A stretch of DNA of 64,000 nt from Streptomyces coelicoflavus (GCF_003112555.1 NZ_BEWB01000003.1:248001-312000); one strand, 5' to 3'; shown: positions 9,413 through 23,143, counted from the first letter of the stretch. Made by a program: numbers and translations. The notes: a model not told the origin generated them from the sequence alone.

Positions 9413-10534
9413 ATGCACGTCACGCATCTGTCGCTGGCCGACTTCCGTTCGTACGCCCGGGTCGAGGTGCCCCTGGACCCGGGCGTCACCGCCTTCGTGG
9501 GGCCCAACGGGCAGGGCAAGACGAATCTCGTCGAGGCGGTCGGCTACCTCGCCACCCTCGGCAGCCACCGGGTCTCCTCCGACGCCCCCCTGGTGCGCAT
9601 GGGCGCCGAGCGTGCCGTGATCCGGGCCCAGGTCCGGCAGGGCGAACGGCAGCAGCTGATCGAGCTGGAGCTGAACCCGGGCAAGGCCAACCGTGCCCGG
9701 ATCAACCGGTCCTCGCAGGTCAGACCGCGTGATGTGCTCGGCATCGTACGGACCGTGCTGTTCGCGCCCGAGGACCTGGCGCTGGTGAAGGGCGATCCCG
9801 GCGAGCGGCGCCGGTTCCTGGACGAGCTGATCACCGCCCGCTCCCCGCGGATGGCGGGCGTGCGCTCGGACTACGACCGGGTCCTCAAGCAGCGCAACAC
9901 CCTGCTGAAGTCGGCCGCGCTGGCCCGCCGGCACGGGGGGCGCACGATGGACCTGTCCACGCTCGACGTCTGGGACCAGCACCTCGCGCGCGCGGGCGCC
10001 GAGCTGCTCGCCCAGCGCCTGGACCTGATCGCGGCCGTGCAGCCGCTGGCCGACAAGGCGTACGAGCAGCTGGCCCCTGGCGGGGGTCCGGTCGCCCTGG
10101 AGTACAAGCCGTCGGCGCCCGGCGAGGCGCACACGCGTGAGGACCTGTACGAGCAGCTGATGGCGGCGCTCGCCGAGGCGCGCAAGCAGGAGATCGAGCG
10201 AGGCGTCACGCTGGTCGGTCCGCACCGGGACGACCTGCTGCTCAAGCTCGGTTCGCTGCCCGCCAAGGGGTACGCCTCCCACGGCGAGTCGTGGTCGTAC
10301 GCGCTGGCGCTGCGGCTGGCCTCCTTCGACCTGCTGCGGGCCGAGGGCAACGAGCCGGTGCTGGTGCTGGACGACGTCTTCGCCGAGCTGGACGCGCGGC
10401 GCCGGGAGCGGCTGGCGGAGCTGGTGGCGCCCGGGGAGCAGGTGCTGGTGACGGCCGCGGTCGACGACGACGTACCGGACGTGCTGGCGGGGGCGCGGTG
10501 CACGGTGGCGCAGGGCACGGTGGAGCGCGTATGA
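9413..10534 (+). CDS. recF: DNA replication and repair protein RecF
   Basis: 373-residue SMC-like ATPase that helps load RecA at gaps. Walker A is [18 protein letters not shown] at about 30-47. The ABC signature with [15 protein letters not shown] lies at about 290, and Walker B with the D-loop is [17 protein letters not shown] at about 318. The start is the ATG at 9413. Its stop overlaps the next ATG (ATGA), so the downstream DciA-like gene is translationally coupled. Confidence 0.96.
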   Translation: MHVTHLSLADFRSYARVEVPLDPGVTAFVGPNGQGKTNLVEAVGYLATLGSHRVSSDAPLVRMGAERAVIRAQVRQGERQQLIELELNPGKANRARINRSSQVRPRDVLGIVRTVLFAPEDLALVKGDPGERRRFLDELITARSPRMAGVRSDYDRVLKQRNTLLKSAALARRHGGRTMDLSTLDVWDQHLARAGAELLAQRLDLIAAVQPLADKAYEQLAPGGGPVALEYKPSAPGEAHTREDLYEQLMAALAEARKQEIERGVTLVGPHRDDLLLKLGSLPAKGYASHGESWSYALALRLASFDLLRAEGNEPVLVLDDVFAELDARRRERLAELVAPGEQVLVTAAVDDDVPDVLAGARCTVAQGTVERV

Positions 10535-11103
10535 GCGCGGACGTACCGGAGCCGGGCCCCGGGCAGTCCCCCGGCGAGCGCGGGAGCGGCGGCCCGGAGC
10601 CGTCCGGCGTCGACCTCGCGCGCGTGGCGCTCAGGGCGGCGCGGGAGGCGGCACGCGCGCGTGGGGACGCGGCCCAGCAGAAGAAGCAGGCGCGTCGTGG
10701 CGGTCTGCGCTCGGGCGCGCGGGCCGACGGCCGTGACCCCATGGCGCTGGGTTCGGCGATCAACCGGCTGATCACCGAACGCGGGTGGGAGACGCCGGCC
10801 GCGGTGGGCGGGGTGATGGGCCGCTGGCCGCAGATCGTCGGTGAGGACGTGGCGAAGCACTGTGTCCCGGAGCGGTACGACGAGGACGAGCGGGTGCTGG
10901 TGGTGCGCTGCGACTCGACGGCCTGGGCGACGAACCTGCGGCTGCTCGCGCCGACGCTGGTGGCCCGTCTCAACGAGGACCTGGGGCACGGGTCGGTGCG
11001 GATGATCAAGGTGCTGGGGCCCGGTGGCGCGGGTGGTCCGGGTCGCCGGTACGGGCCGTTGCGGGCGCCCGGCAGCCAGGGTCCGGGGGACACCTACGGG
11101 TGA
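10531..11103 (+). CDS. DciA-like protein (DUF721)
   Basis: 190 residues. DUF721/DciA proteins are the ancestral loaders or partners of the replicative helicase DnaB in most bacteria. The conserved domain lies in about 70-170, with [38 protein letters not shown] and [19 protein letters not shown]. The N-terminal 70 residues are basic and low in complexity. The ATG overlaps the recF stop, which replaces the longer open frame. Helicase loading in this organism is an inference from family knowledge. Confidence 0.88.
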   Translation: MSADVPEPGPGQSPGERGSGGPEPSGVDLARVALRAAREAARARGDAAQQKKQARRGGLRSGARADGRDPMALGSAINRLITERGWETPAAVGGVMGRWPQIVGEDVAKHCVPERYDEDERVLVVRCDSTAWATNLRLLAPTLVARLNEDLGHGSVRMIKVLGPGGAGGPGRRYGPLRAPGSQGPGDTYG

Positions 11104-13598
<2,495 letters not shown>

Positions 13599-13640
13599 GT
13601 CGGTCTCAGCTGACCGCACCAGGAAGGACCTTCACCAGCA

Positions 13641-16235
<2,595 letters not shown>

Positions 16236-16253
16236 CACGAGGAGAGAGTCATC

Positions 16254-16979
16254 GTGAGCGGAGCCACGGGCGCCGGATCGGCCGGTACCCCCACGGGTAC
16301 GGAAACGGGCGGCGGCGGCCGTGGCTCCGCCGCGCGTGCGACGGATTCGCACACGACTCAACTGCGCAAGATCGACGACGGAGCGACCGACTCGCACTCG
16401 GGGAGCTCGTCCTCAACGCATGGATCCCAGGGGGGAACTGTGACGGACACCCGAGGCCAGCGGACTCAGCAGGCGGCCTCGCCGCTGCCGGGGGAACGGC
16501 AGCCACAGCAGCCCGGCGGGCCCTACCACCCGCCGCAGGCGTACCAGACCCAGGGCGGCAACGCGTCCGCCGTGCGCCGCCCGCGCACCGGCGCACGCAC
16601 CACGCCCCGCGTCCGCAAGGCGCGCCTGCGCGTGTCGAAGGCCGACCCGTGGTCGGTGATGAAGGTCAGCTTCCTGCTCTCCATCGCCCTCGGCATCTGC
16701 ACCATCGTCGCGTCGGCCGTGCTGTGGATGGTCATGGACGCCATGGGTGTCTTCTCCACGGTCGGCGGCACCATCGCCGAGGCCACCGGCTCCAACGAGT
16801 CCAACGGCTTCGACCTGCAGTCCTTCCTGTCGCTGCCCAACGTGCTGATGTTCACCACGATCATCGCGGTCATCGACGTCGTCCTCGCGACGGCCCTGGC
16901 CACCCTCGGCGCGTTCATCTACAACCTCTCCGCCGGCTTCGTCGGCGGGGTGGAGCTGACGCTCGCCGAGGACGAGTGA
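16254..16979 (+). CDS. DUF3566 transmembrane protein
   Basis: 241 residues from GTG 16254 after a GGAGAG site; an internal GTG at 16440 is an alternative start. The first 120 residues are Gly/Ser/Thr/Gln-rich and disordered. The C-terminal DUF3566 domain has two membrane segments (MKVSFLLSIALGICTIVASAVLWMV and FTTIIAVIDVVLATALATLGAF). The gene always follows gyrA in Actinobacteria and is probably co-transcribed with it. Its function is not known; links to division have been suggested for mycobacterial neighbours. Confidence 0.88.
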   Translation: MSGATGAGSAGTPTGTETGGGGRGSAARATDSHTTQLRKIDDGATDSHSGSSSSTHGSQGGTVTDTRGQRTQQAASPLPGERQPQQPGGPYHPPQAYQTQGGNASAVRRPRTGARTTPRVRKARLRVSKADPWSVMKVSFLLSIALGICTIVASAVLWMVMDAMGVFSTVGGTIAEATGSNESNGFDLQSFLSLPNVLMFTTIIAVIDVVLATALATLGAFIYNLSAGFVGGVELTLAEDE

Positions 16980-17090
16980 TCCGCGAGCCGTCTCCGGTCT
17001 CCGGCCGCGCGACAACCGATTTTGGGACTGCCCGCCTCGTGCGCTAATCTTCAGGAGTCAGCGCGCGGGACATACACCGCAGAGCGCGGC

Positions 17091-17164
17091 GGGGCTATAG
17101 CTCAGTTGGTTAGAGCGCATCCCTGATAAGGATGAGGCCACAGGTTCAAATCCTGTTAGCCCCA
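17091..17164 (+). tRNA. tRNA-Ile(GAT)
   Basis: A cloverleaf with acceptor GGGGCTA/TAGCCCC, anticodon loop CTGATAA (anticodon GAT), T-loop TTCAAAT and an encoded CCA at 17165-17167. Its 3' half from 17122 is identical to a second copy at 27726, showing that an integrative element uses this tRNA as attachment site while leaving the gene intact. Confidence 0.97.
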
Positions 17165-17169
17165 CCAGC
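17122..17169 (+). repeat. attL: 48-bp att core within tRNA-Ile
   Basis: The 48 bases starting CCTGATAAGGATGAGG are identical to 27726-27773. They run from the anticodon stem through the encoded CCA and two more bases. Here they form the functional 3' half of the tRNA. Confidence 0.95.
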
Positions 17170-17171
17170 GA

Positions 17172-17205
17172 AAAGACCCCCAGCCGGCAACGGCTGGGGG
17201 TCTTT
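17172..17205 (+). terminator. Terminator after tRNA-Ile, carried by the element
   Basis: A perfect 15-bp stem (17172-17186 with 17191-17205) with loop GCAA begins five bases after the CCA. It lies inside the element. A similar but different hairpin follows the att copy at 27773, so integration replaces one tRNA terminator with another. Confidence 0.9.
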
Positions 17206-17295
17206 GACATCCATGGCTGACATCAACGGCGGTCACGGAACCAGCCCCAGTTCCCCGGCGTCGTGCAAGGTACGCACGCTTCGTGGAGGAGGACT

Positions 17296-17460
17296 GTGGA
17301 AGGCGATCCGCCGTGGTGGGCGATCTTCGTGATCTCAACCGGGGTGACAGCGGTTCTCGGGGCGATCTTTCTGTCCGTGGTCGCCGCAGTGGCTCTCAGC
17401 GTGATCTGGGTGCGCGGCAGGATCCGCCGCCGCCCATCCAGCGGGCACGTCAGCCGATGA
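17296..17460 (+). CDS. Small putative membrane protein between attL and int
   Basis: A 54-residue frame from GTG 17296 with GGAGG six bases upstream. It has an acidic N-terminus (MEGDPPWW), one or two hydrophobic stretches (IFVISTGVTAVLGAIFLSVV and AAVALSVIWV) and a basic Arg-rich tail, so it would sit in the membrane. It overlaps the end of int by 11 bp on the other strand. No family recognised; it could be a chance frame, but the ribosome binding site and membrane profile favour a gene. Confidence 0.45.
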   Translation: MEGDPPWWAIFVISTGVTAVLGAIFLSVVAAVALSVIWVRGRIRRRPSSGHVSR

Positions 17461-18607
17461 GCGGATCTTCCAGGAGTTCGGCGAGCATGCCCACCGCTTC
17501 CCGCTCGCTGTCGCCCACGACGTGCGTATAGACGTCCATGGTCATGCTGATCTGGCTGTGTCGGAGGATCGCCTGAGCGACCTTGGGATGGACCTTCAGG
17601 AAGGCCAGCAGGGTCCCGCAGGTGTGCCGGGCGAGGCGGACCGTGATCCGGCGGACGCCGGCGCGCTTGACGAGTCGATCGAAGGTGCGGGAGAAGCCCA
17701 CCGGGTCGATCATGCCGCCGTGCTCGGAGGAGAAGATCAGGTCATGGTCCGGCTCCTGAGACCAGTGCTCACCGGCGATCTTCCGTTCCAGCGCTTGCAG
17801 CTCCCGGCGCTCATCCAGGACCCGGGCGCAGAACTCGGGGAGCGGGAGCACGGCCTGTGAGGACTCCGTCTTGAGGTCCTTGAGGACCAGGCCGACGCCC
17901 TTGACGCGCTGCACCTGCTTGACCGGGGTGAAGCGGCCGGCCTCGAAGTCGATGTCCTGCCAGCGCAGCCCCAGCACCTCACTACGGCGGAGCCCGATGA
18001 CCAGGACGAGGACGCAGGCCGCGTAGAGCCGGTGGGCACGCACGGAGCGCAGGAAGGCGATCGCCTCGCGGGCGTTCCACGCCGTACCCCTGTCCTTGCT
18101 GACCTTGGGCATGTCGACCAGGAGAGCGACGTTCCGCGTGATCAGCTCCTCGCGCATGGCCCGATTCAGGGCGTTGCGGAGGACCCGCAGGACCTCGAAG
18201 CGGGCCGAGGCGCCGACCTTCTCCCGGGTCAGCGTGGCCATGAACGCCCGGATCTGCGCCGGGGTGAGCTTGACCAGCGGTTTCTTACCGAGGTGAGGCA
18301 GCAGGTAGAGCCGCACCTTGGACTCGTACTTAACGTACGTGTTGTGCTCGCGCTCCGGAGCGACGATGTGCTCCAGCCAGTAGGCCAGCCACTCGCCGAG
18401 CGTCCAGGACCGGGAGGGCACGGGGACGCCGTTGCGCTCCTGATTCTGGAGCTTGCCCAGCTTCTCGTTCGCCTCGTCCCACGTCCGGCCGTACACATAC
18501 TTGCGCACCCGGTTGCCGTCCGTGTCGGTGACGTACGCGGCGCCCTGGTACCGACCATCGGACCGCTTGGTGATCGTCCCGCCGCCGTTGGGTCGACGCT
18601 TCGCCAT
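17450..18607 (-). CDS. int: Site-specific tyrosine integrase
   Basis: 385 residues; integrates and, with Xis, excises the element at tRNA-Ile. An N-terminal arm-binding part (AYVTDTDGNRVRKYVYG) is followed by the SAM-like core-binding domain (about 70-165) and the catalytic domain. Catalytic residues visible are Arg I in GLRRSEVLGLRW, the second box ITVRLARHTCGTLL, ILRHSQI and the nucleophile Tyr in TMDVYTHV. The first His of the HxxR box appears to be Arg (RLAR). The ATG at 18607 overlaps the xis stop, so an upstream extension is rejected. Confidence 0.93.
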   Translation of the reverse strand: MAKRRPNGGGTITKRSDGRYQGAAYVTDTDGNRVRKYVYGRTWDEANEKLGKLQNQERNGVPVPSRSWTLGEWLAYWLEHIVAPEREHNTYVKYESKVRLYLLPHLGKKPLVKLTPAQIRAFMATLTREKVGASARFEVLRVLRNALNRAMREELITRNVALLVDMPKVSKDRGTAWNAREAIAFLRSVRAHRLYAACVLVLVIGLRRSEVLGLRWQDIDFEAGRFTPVKQVQRVKGVGLVLKDLKTESSQAVLPLPEFCARVLDERRELQALERKIAGEHWSQEPDHDLIFSSEHGGMIDPVGFSRTFDRLVKRAGVRRITVRLARHTCGTLLAFLKVHPKVAQAILRHSQISMTMDVYTHVVGDSEREAVGMLAELLEDPLIG

Positions 18608-18795
18608 CAGGCAGCCTCCCCGATCTGGCCAACGATGAAGTCGCGGACCGCGTGGTCCGGGATGCGACGGCACCCGTCGACCTTGATGGACACGAGGCGA
18701 TGGGTGCGGATCAGGTCGTAGACCTTGGTCCGGCCCACCTTCAGCCGCGCCATGACCTCGGGCACGGTCAACAGCTCCGGGGCAGCGGTGGTCAT
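18607..18795 (-). CDS. xis: Excisionase Xis (helix-turn-helix, MerR-like)
   Basis: 62 residues: LLTVPEVMARLKVGRTKVYD is a winged HTH of the excisionase/HTH_17 family, followed by RTHRLVSIKVDGCRRIPDHA. Directs excision together with Int. Its ATG overlaps the rep stop (ATGA) and its stop shares one base with the int ATG, so rep-xis-int form a coupled unit. Confidence 0.92.
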   Translation of the reverse strand: MTTAAPELLTVPEVMARLKVGRTKVYDLIRTHRLVSIKVDGCRRIPDHAVRDFIVGQIGEAA

Positions 18796-20183
18796 GTAGC
18801 GGCTCCTTCCAGGTCGAGCAGGGCGGGTAGTTCCTCGCGGGCGGTTTCGCGGTTGAGCTGGATGTCGTGGCGGATGTTGGCGGCGAGCCAGGATTCGCCG
18901 GGGGTGTGGCCGTGGCCGGCGTAGGTCCAGTGGGCGAGGGTCAGCGTGGTCGCGTCCTCGTCGTCGGGGTCGGGCAGGCCGAGGGCGGCGCGTTGCTGGG
19001 CGGCGCGGTAGTCGGCGCGGGTCTGGCGCAGTTCGCCGAGGGTGGTCGAGTAGCGCCGGGACTTGGTGGAGAAGTGGCCGCGGAAGCCGAGCATGTGGGC
19101 CCAGTCGCGGAGCTTGCGGTCCGGGTAGAGCGCGTGGAGGTCGAGGCACGCGGCGATGAGCCGGGCCGGGTGGTCTGGGACGCCGAGCAGGACCAGGGCG
19201 TCTTTGCTGCCGATCCGACGGTCCACGGTGCCGGTGGTCTCGGCCGCTTTCGTGGCGTACTTGGCGACGTAGGAGGCGACCGCCTGTTCGGTGATGTCCT
19301 CGCCGTCGCCGAAGGCCCGGATGGGGCGTACGTCGAGCTGCGTTCCCCACGTGAGGGTTCGGGCGGGCTGGTCCCCAGAGGGGTCCACGTCGACTTCCAC
19401 GCGGGCGGCGGCGGCATGGATCGCGTCGGTGAGCAGGTCGAGGGTCGCCCACGCCGGCGGAGGCGAGTCGGGCCCGTCGGGACCGTCGAAGCGGATCACG
19501 GCGTGGAAGTGCACGGCCCCGCGCTTCTGGTACTCGGCGACCTTCCCGAACGAGACTCGGGACTGTTCGCGGGCGGCTTTCTGCGTGAGGCCGGCGTGCT
19601 TGGCGATCTCGCGGCGCAGATAGATCGTGAAGTAGCGCCACAGCTCGGAGGCGTGGTTGTTCCACAGCACCGCGCCCGCGTAGTCGTAGCTGTCGGAGTC
19701 GAGCGGGGTGCCCAGCTCCGGAGCGTTCTCGGCGTGCCGGGTGCCGCAGCGGCAGGGCCGGTTTCCGGGCCGGTTGTGGACCGGACCGAACGAGGGCGCG
19801 GTGAGGGTGGCGAACACCCGCGGGTGCTCCCGGATGGTGTGCGGGGTGCCCTTGGCAGGGTCGCCGACGAGGCCCGCGCGGATCAGGTGGTAGGTATCGC
19901 CGGCGTACGTCCAGGCGCACGAGGGGCAGCGGGAGGCCCGCCGGTTGCCGCACGCGAGGCGAAGCCGTCCGCCGGGCTCGGTGTCGGTCGAGTACGAGTG
20001 CAGCACCTTGCCAGTGGCAGCGTCGCGGGTGACGGTCGAACCTTGCAGGTGGATGGGGTCGGAGCAGCCGCCGGTGCGGCGGATCTGGTCCCGGATGCGG
20101 TCGAAGCCGGTGGACCCGGCCAGCCTCAGCACGTCGGCGAGGGTGGCCGGGTCCAGGCCTGCCATGGTGGCGGAGTCGCTCAC
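18792..20183 (-). CDS. Replication initiator protein (RepSA-like, HUH family)
   Basis: 463 residues from GTG 20183. Probable rolling-circle initiator of the excised element. The His-x-His metal motif is HFHAVIRF at about 225 and the likely catalytic Tyr lies in VASYVAKYATK. Cysteine clusters (CPSCAWTY and CRCGTRH) in the N-terminal third are typical of AICE and Streptomyces plasmid Rep proteins. The GTGA overlap with the upstream methyltransferase fixes the start. Confidence 0.9.
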   Translation of the reverse strand: MSDSATMAGLDPATLADVLRLAGSTGFDRIRDQIRRTGGCSDPIHLQGSTVTRDAATGKVLHSYSTDTEPGGRLRLACGNRRASRCPSCAWTYAGDTYHLIRAGLVGDPAKGTPHTIREHPRVFATLTAPSFGPVHNRPGNRPCRCGTRHAENAPELGTPLDSDSYDYAGAVLWNNHASELWRYFTIYLRREIAKHAGLTQKAAREQSRVSFGKVAEYQKRGAVHFHAVIRFDGPDGPDSPPPAWATLDLLTDAIHAAAARVEVDVDPSGDQPARTLTWGTQLDVRPIRAFGDGEDITEQAVASYVAKYATKAAETTGTVDRRIGSKDALVLLGVPDHPARLIAACLDLHALYPDRKLRDWAHMLGFRGHFSTKSRRYSTTLGELRQTRADYRAAQQRAALGLPDPDDEDATTLTLAHWTYAGHGHTPGESWLAANIRHDIQLNRETAREELPALLDLEGAAT

Positions 20184-21274
20184 GCAGCCACCTCCAGGGC
20201 GGCGGGGACCAGGTTGCGCAGGGCTGCGGTGGCGAGCAGGGGCGGGACAGCATTGCCGATCTGCTCGAACTGCCGGGTCTTGGTGCCCTGGAAGGGGTAG
20301 CCGACCGGGAAGGTCTGGAGAGCGGCAGCTTCCTGGACGCTGATGCGGACGGATTCCGGACCCGCGGGACCGGCCTTCTCCCATGCCACGTCGTTGCTGG
20401 CCTTGGCGAACAGCAGGGTTGCGGCGGGTTCGTCGGTGCGGCGGACGGTGGCATTGCGGCGGTTGCTATGACGCAGGACCCACGAGCCGCGCCGTTGGGC
20501 GTCCATGAGCGCCTTGCGGCCCGAGGTGGGAAAGGGCTCCGGTCCCCCGTTCTTGCCCCCGCCGGCGGTGACGGTGGGGACGGGGCGGTCGGTTGCGCCC
20601 CAGCCAAGGGCAGCGGCCATCGTTACCCACGGCGCCAGGGCGGGGCCGAACAGGGTCTCGGGCCCGGGGTCCTGGGCGTGGGTGGGCTCAGGCGGCGCCA
20701 CGGCGCGGGTGCAGGAGGCGAGGAGGAAGGCCCTGCGGCGGGTCTGGGGAACGCCGTAGTCGGCGGCGTTGAGAACCCCGGTCCACACCGAGTAGCCGTG
20801 CTCGCGCAGGATTCCGGCGGTGTGAGCGAACAGGGGCGCTACCGCGGGGACCTCTTCCAGGGCGATCCAGTCGGGACGCAGGTCGAGGGCGTACCGGAGA
20901 GGTTCGACGACCAGCAGGGAACGCGGGTCGGTGCAAGCCGTACGAAGCGCGTCGCGGGTGTCCCTCCCACATGCGAGGTCAACAAGGCCCTGGTGGCACA
21001 GGTCGCGGTCGGTGTTCCCGGCGCGCAGGCCAGCGGCGCTGAACGTCTGGCAGGGCGGGGAACCGATCAGCCCCGAGACCTTCCCGCGGAGGGGCGCGGT
21101 GGGGTAGGCGGCCACGTCGGCACGGATCGTGGTGTGCCCGGCGGCAGCACGGGTGGCACAGGCCGCCGGGTCGATCTCGATACCGACATCCTGGAGGCCG
21201 AGGGCGCGCAGCCCCTCAGACCAGCCGCCCGGGCCGGCGAAGAGGTCGAGGACGTGTGTCCGGGCGGCGCTCAC
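20180..21274 (-). CDS. DNA (cytosine-5) methyltransferase
   Basis: 364 residues from GTG 21274. Motif I is LDLFAGPGGWSEGL, motif IV is GSPPCQTFS with catalytic Cys 75, motif VI appears as LEEV in place of the usual ENV, motif VIII is QTRRRAFLLA and motif X is GNAVPP. The target recognition region (about 200-300) is short. It transfers a methyl group from SAM to C5 of cytosine. No cognate restriction enzyme is beside it, so it is an orphan within the transfer operon. It is coupled to rep by a 4-bp overlap and to the small upstream gene likewise. A role in protecting the element from host restriction is an inference. Confidence 0.9.
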   Translation of the reverse strand: MSAARTHVLDLFAGPGGWSEGLRALGLQDVGIEIDPAACATRAAAGHTTIRADVAAYPTAPLRGKVSGLIGSPPCQTFSAAGLRAGNTDRDLCHQGLVDLACGRDTRDALRTACTDPRSLLVVEPLRYALDLRPDWIALEEVPAVAPLFAHTAGILREHGYSVWTGVLNAADYGVPQTRRRAFLLASCTRAVAPPEPTHAQDPGPETLFGPALAPWVTMAAALGWGATDRPVPTVTAGGGKNGGPEPFPTSGRKALMDAQRRGSWVLRHSNRRNATVRRTDEPAATLLFAKASNDVAWEKAGPAGPESVRISVQEAAALQTFPVGYPFQGTKTRQFEQIGNAVPPLLATAALRNLVPAALEVAA

Positions 21275-21450
21275 CGGTCGTCCTCCTTGACGGTGTGGGC
21301 GTCGATCCACTCTTCAGCGCACACCTTGTGCACGGGCTTGCCCCGGTCGGAGCGCAGCGGGGTCGGCTTGGTGCAGATCACGCACGGCTGGTCGCCGGAG
21401 TGGTCGTAGTGCTCGGGAGAGCGCCAGTCGAGGAGAGCCACCGCGATCAC
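21271..21450 (-). CDS. Small Cys-containing protein of the element
   Basis: 59 residues from GTG 21450. The middle reads DQPCVICTKPTPLRSDRG and is followed by HKVCAEEWID, giving a CxxC plus a third Cys, with His nearby, and suggesting a small zinc-binding fold. Both ends overlap neighbours by four bases (GTGA). Similar small genes are common between spd and rep genes in AICEs, but the function is not known. Confidence 0.7.
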   Translation of the reverse strand: MIAVALLDWRSPEHYDHSGDQPCVICTKPTPLRSDRGKPVHKVCAEEWIDAHTVKEDDR

Positions 21451-21626
21451 CGACCCGTCCGGACGAGCGCGACGGGAACCGTGTGGCCGGTGCCCTTGCA
21501 GGCCGGGCAGGTGACGCGGAGGGTGGCGCGGGAGCCGTCGGCGTGGCGGGTGCCGGCGGTGATGGCGACCGTGGCGAAGCCGTCGCAGTCGCGGCAGACG
21601 CGCGTGATCTGGGCGTGCTGGGGCAT
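21447..21626 (-). CDS. Small zinc-ribbon protein with DnaJ-type CxxCxG motifs
   Basis: 59 residues from ATG 21626, with AGGGAAG upstream. It contains CRDCDG (about 12) and CPACKGTGH (about 41), two CxxCxG repeats like those of the DnaJ cysteine-rich domain, predicted to bind one zinc ion. A longer frame back to 21803 overlaps the upstream gene and is unlikely. Function unknown; part of the AICE operon. Confidence 0.75.
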   Translation of the reverse strand: MPQHAQITRVCRDCDGFATVAITAGTRHADGSRATLRVTCPACKGTGHTVPVALVRTGR

Positions 21627-21717
21627 GATGAGGCTTCCCTTTCGGGTCCGTTGGATCTGGATGGGTGGAGCCGTCCGGGGCGGCGGATCTTTGGCGAGAG
21701 AGCCGCCCCGGAGGGCG

Positions 21718-21954
21718 TTAGCGGCGGCGGTTGCGGCGCTTGGAGTAGGCCGGCGGGATCGCGTCGTAGGATCCGCGGCCCTGCTCGAACGAGGTGCGGT
21801 CACCGTCGGTCAGGCCGGACTCGCCGATCTGCCGGGTGATGCGCCGGACCGTCTTGCGGTCGCCGTGGCGCTTGGCGATGGCGTACTCACGCCCGAGTTC
21901 GGTCATCTCGGGGTTGGCCGGGGTGTCGTTGCTCTTACGGCTGAAGAAGCCCAT
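21718..21954 (-). CDS. Small basic hypothetical protein of the element
   Basis: 78 residues beginning MGFFSRKSND and ending in an Arg-rich tail (YSKRRNRRR). The middle ELGREYAIAKRHGDRKTVRR is a charged helix. No family recognised. Position and strand place it in the transfer operon, one base after the small membrane gene. Confidence 0.7.
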   Translation of the reverse strand: MGFFSRKSNDTPANPEMTELGREYAIAKRHGDRKTVRRITRQIGESGLTDGDRTSFEQGRGSYDAIPPAYSKRRNRRR

Positions 21955-21955
21955 G

Positions 21956-22246
21956 TCAGATGCCCTTCCGTGTCTTGGATGTGCGGTTGATCGTGTAGGT
22001 GAGGCCGCCGGTGGCCGACAGGACCGCTACGGCGGCGCCGGCGACGACCTGGACGAGGAAGGCGATGACCAGCAGCAGCGCGACCGATCCGGTGAGGACG
22101 ACGAGCGTCAGGACGATCGGGCCTTTGTAGGAGCGGGGCGCCTGCTGGACGATCACGATGCGTCGCAGGTCGGTGCCGGGCGGGATCTGCCGGTAGAGGT
22201 CGGCGGGGATGTGTCCGGCGCGGATCTGGTCTTCGGGCAGCTGCAT
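21956..22246 (-). CDS. Small membrane protein of the element (Spd-like)
   Basis: 96 residues from ATG 22246, which is preceded by a full AAAGGAGG site; the longer frame is rejected. The N-terminal half is soluble (QIPPGTDLRRIVIVQQAPRS). The C-terminal half has two hydrophobic stretches (GPIVLTLVVLTGSVALLLVI and FLVQVVAGAAVAVLS) and a short basic tail. It probably takes part in plasmid spreading within the mycelium, by its location next to spdA and spdB (inference). Confidence 0.75.
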   Translation of the reverse strand: MQLPEDQIRAGHIPADLYRQIPPGTDLRRIVIVQQAPRSYKGPIVLTLVVLTGSVALLLVIAFLVQVVAGAAVAVLSATGGLTYTINRTSKTRKGI

Positions 22247-22259
22247 GGCGTGCCTCCTT

Positions 22260-22442
22260 TCAGGTGCAGCGGTGGGTGCGGGCGGCGAGTTCGGCGGCCG
22301 ACCGGTCGCCGTATTCGTTGGAGAAGCCGCACTTCGGGGCGGTGCAGGCGGCGGTATGCCGGGTCTGGCCACGGCCGTTGTTGAACGAAGCCACTTGGAC
22401 CGGGCCGATGCGGATCACGTCGTAGAAGCGGTTCGGGCGCAC
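22260..22442 (-). CDS. Mobile element transfer protein (SpdA-like)
   Basis: 60 residues: RPNRFYDVIRIGPVQV at the start and CTAPKCGFSNEYGDR with a final AARTHRC, a small Cys/His protein found next to spdB and tra in many AICEs. Two GTG codons are possible. The one at 22451 directly abuts the GGAGG, whereas the one at 22442 is eight bases after it, so the latter is chosen. Confidence 0.82.
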   Translation of the reverse strand: MRPNRFYDVIRIGPVQVASFNNGRGQTRHTAACTAPKCGFSNEYGDRSAAELAARTHRCT

Positions 22443-22457
22443 GCGGGTCACCTCCTT

Positions 22458-23123
22458 TCAGGCGAGTTGGGCGACGATCGCGCCGGCGAGGGCTTCCGGG
22501 ACGCCGAGGCGGACGCGCAGGGTGGCGGTGTCGATGTCGGCTCCGGTGCGCGTGCGGTGCTCGGCCGCGACCTTCCGTGCGTGGTCGACCAGCGCGGGCG
22601 GCACCGCGGGAACCGAGGCAGCAGTCGGGGCCTTCGGCAGTGCCGGGGCAGGCTCCGGCGTCGGGATCTCCGGGGCGGGAACTGGCTCCGGGGCCGGTTC
22701 AGGGGCCGCGGGGCGGTCGACGACCGGCACGGGCCGAGGCTCGGGAGCTGGGGCCGGTGCGTGGTCGGTGGGGGTGTGGGCGAGGAGGGTGCCGCCGAGG
22801 AAGGCCAGCGCGGGCCAGCCGGCGACGAGGATGCGCAGCCAGGCCGGAACGTGGTCGAGGTCGAGGAGCCCGGCGGTCGCGACGTTCGCGCCGAGGGAGG
22901 CGACCAGGGCGACCAGGAACCAGAACCAGGCCAGCTTCGAGCGTTCGGTGCGCAGCCGGCGCCACACGGCGACCAGGAGCAGGTCGACGGAGACGGGGTA
23001 GGCCCAGGCCTTCCAGCCGGTCTGTCCGGCCGCTTCGGCAAGGTCGTGCAGGTGGGCGAAGGACAGGGCACCGGCGATCACGGCTTGGATGAGTACGGCG
23101 TCGATGCGGATCGAGCGGAACAC
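22458..23123 (-). CDS. spdB: SpdB-like plasmid spread protein (DUF2637)
   Basis: 221 residues from GTG 23123 with GGAGGGAGG upstream. About four hydrophobic helices occupy residues 8-115 (DAVLIQAVIAGALSF, VSVDLLLVAV, FLVALVASLGANVAT, LVAGWPALAFLGG). A Pro/Ala/Glu-rich linker and a C-terminal HTH-like segment with TATLRVRLGVPEALAGAI follow. The family helps intramycelial spread of transferred plasmids across septa together with Tra. Confidence 0.88.
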   Translation of the reverse strand: MFRSIRIDAVLIQAVIAGALSFAHLHDLAEAAGQTGWKAWAYPVSVDLLLVAVWRRLRTERSKLAWFWFLVALVASLGANVATAGLLDLDHVPAWLRILVAGWPALAFLGGTLLAHTPTDHAPAPAPEPRPVPVVDRPAAPEPAPEPVPAPEIPTPEPAPALPKAPTAASVPAVPPALVDHARKVAAEHRTRTGADIDTATLRVRLGVPEALAGAIVAQLA

Positions 23124-23143
23124 GACTCTTCACCTCCCTCCGG

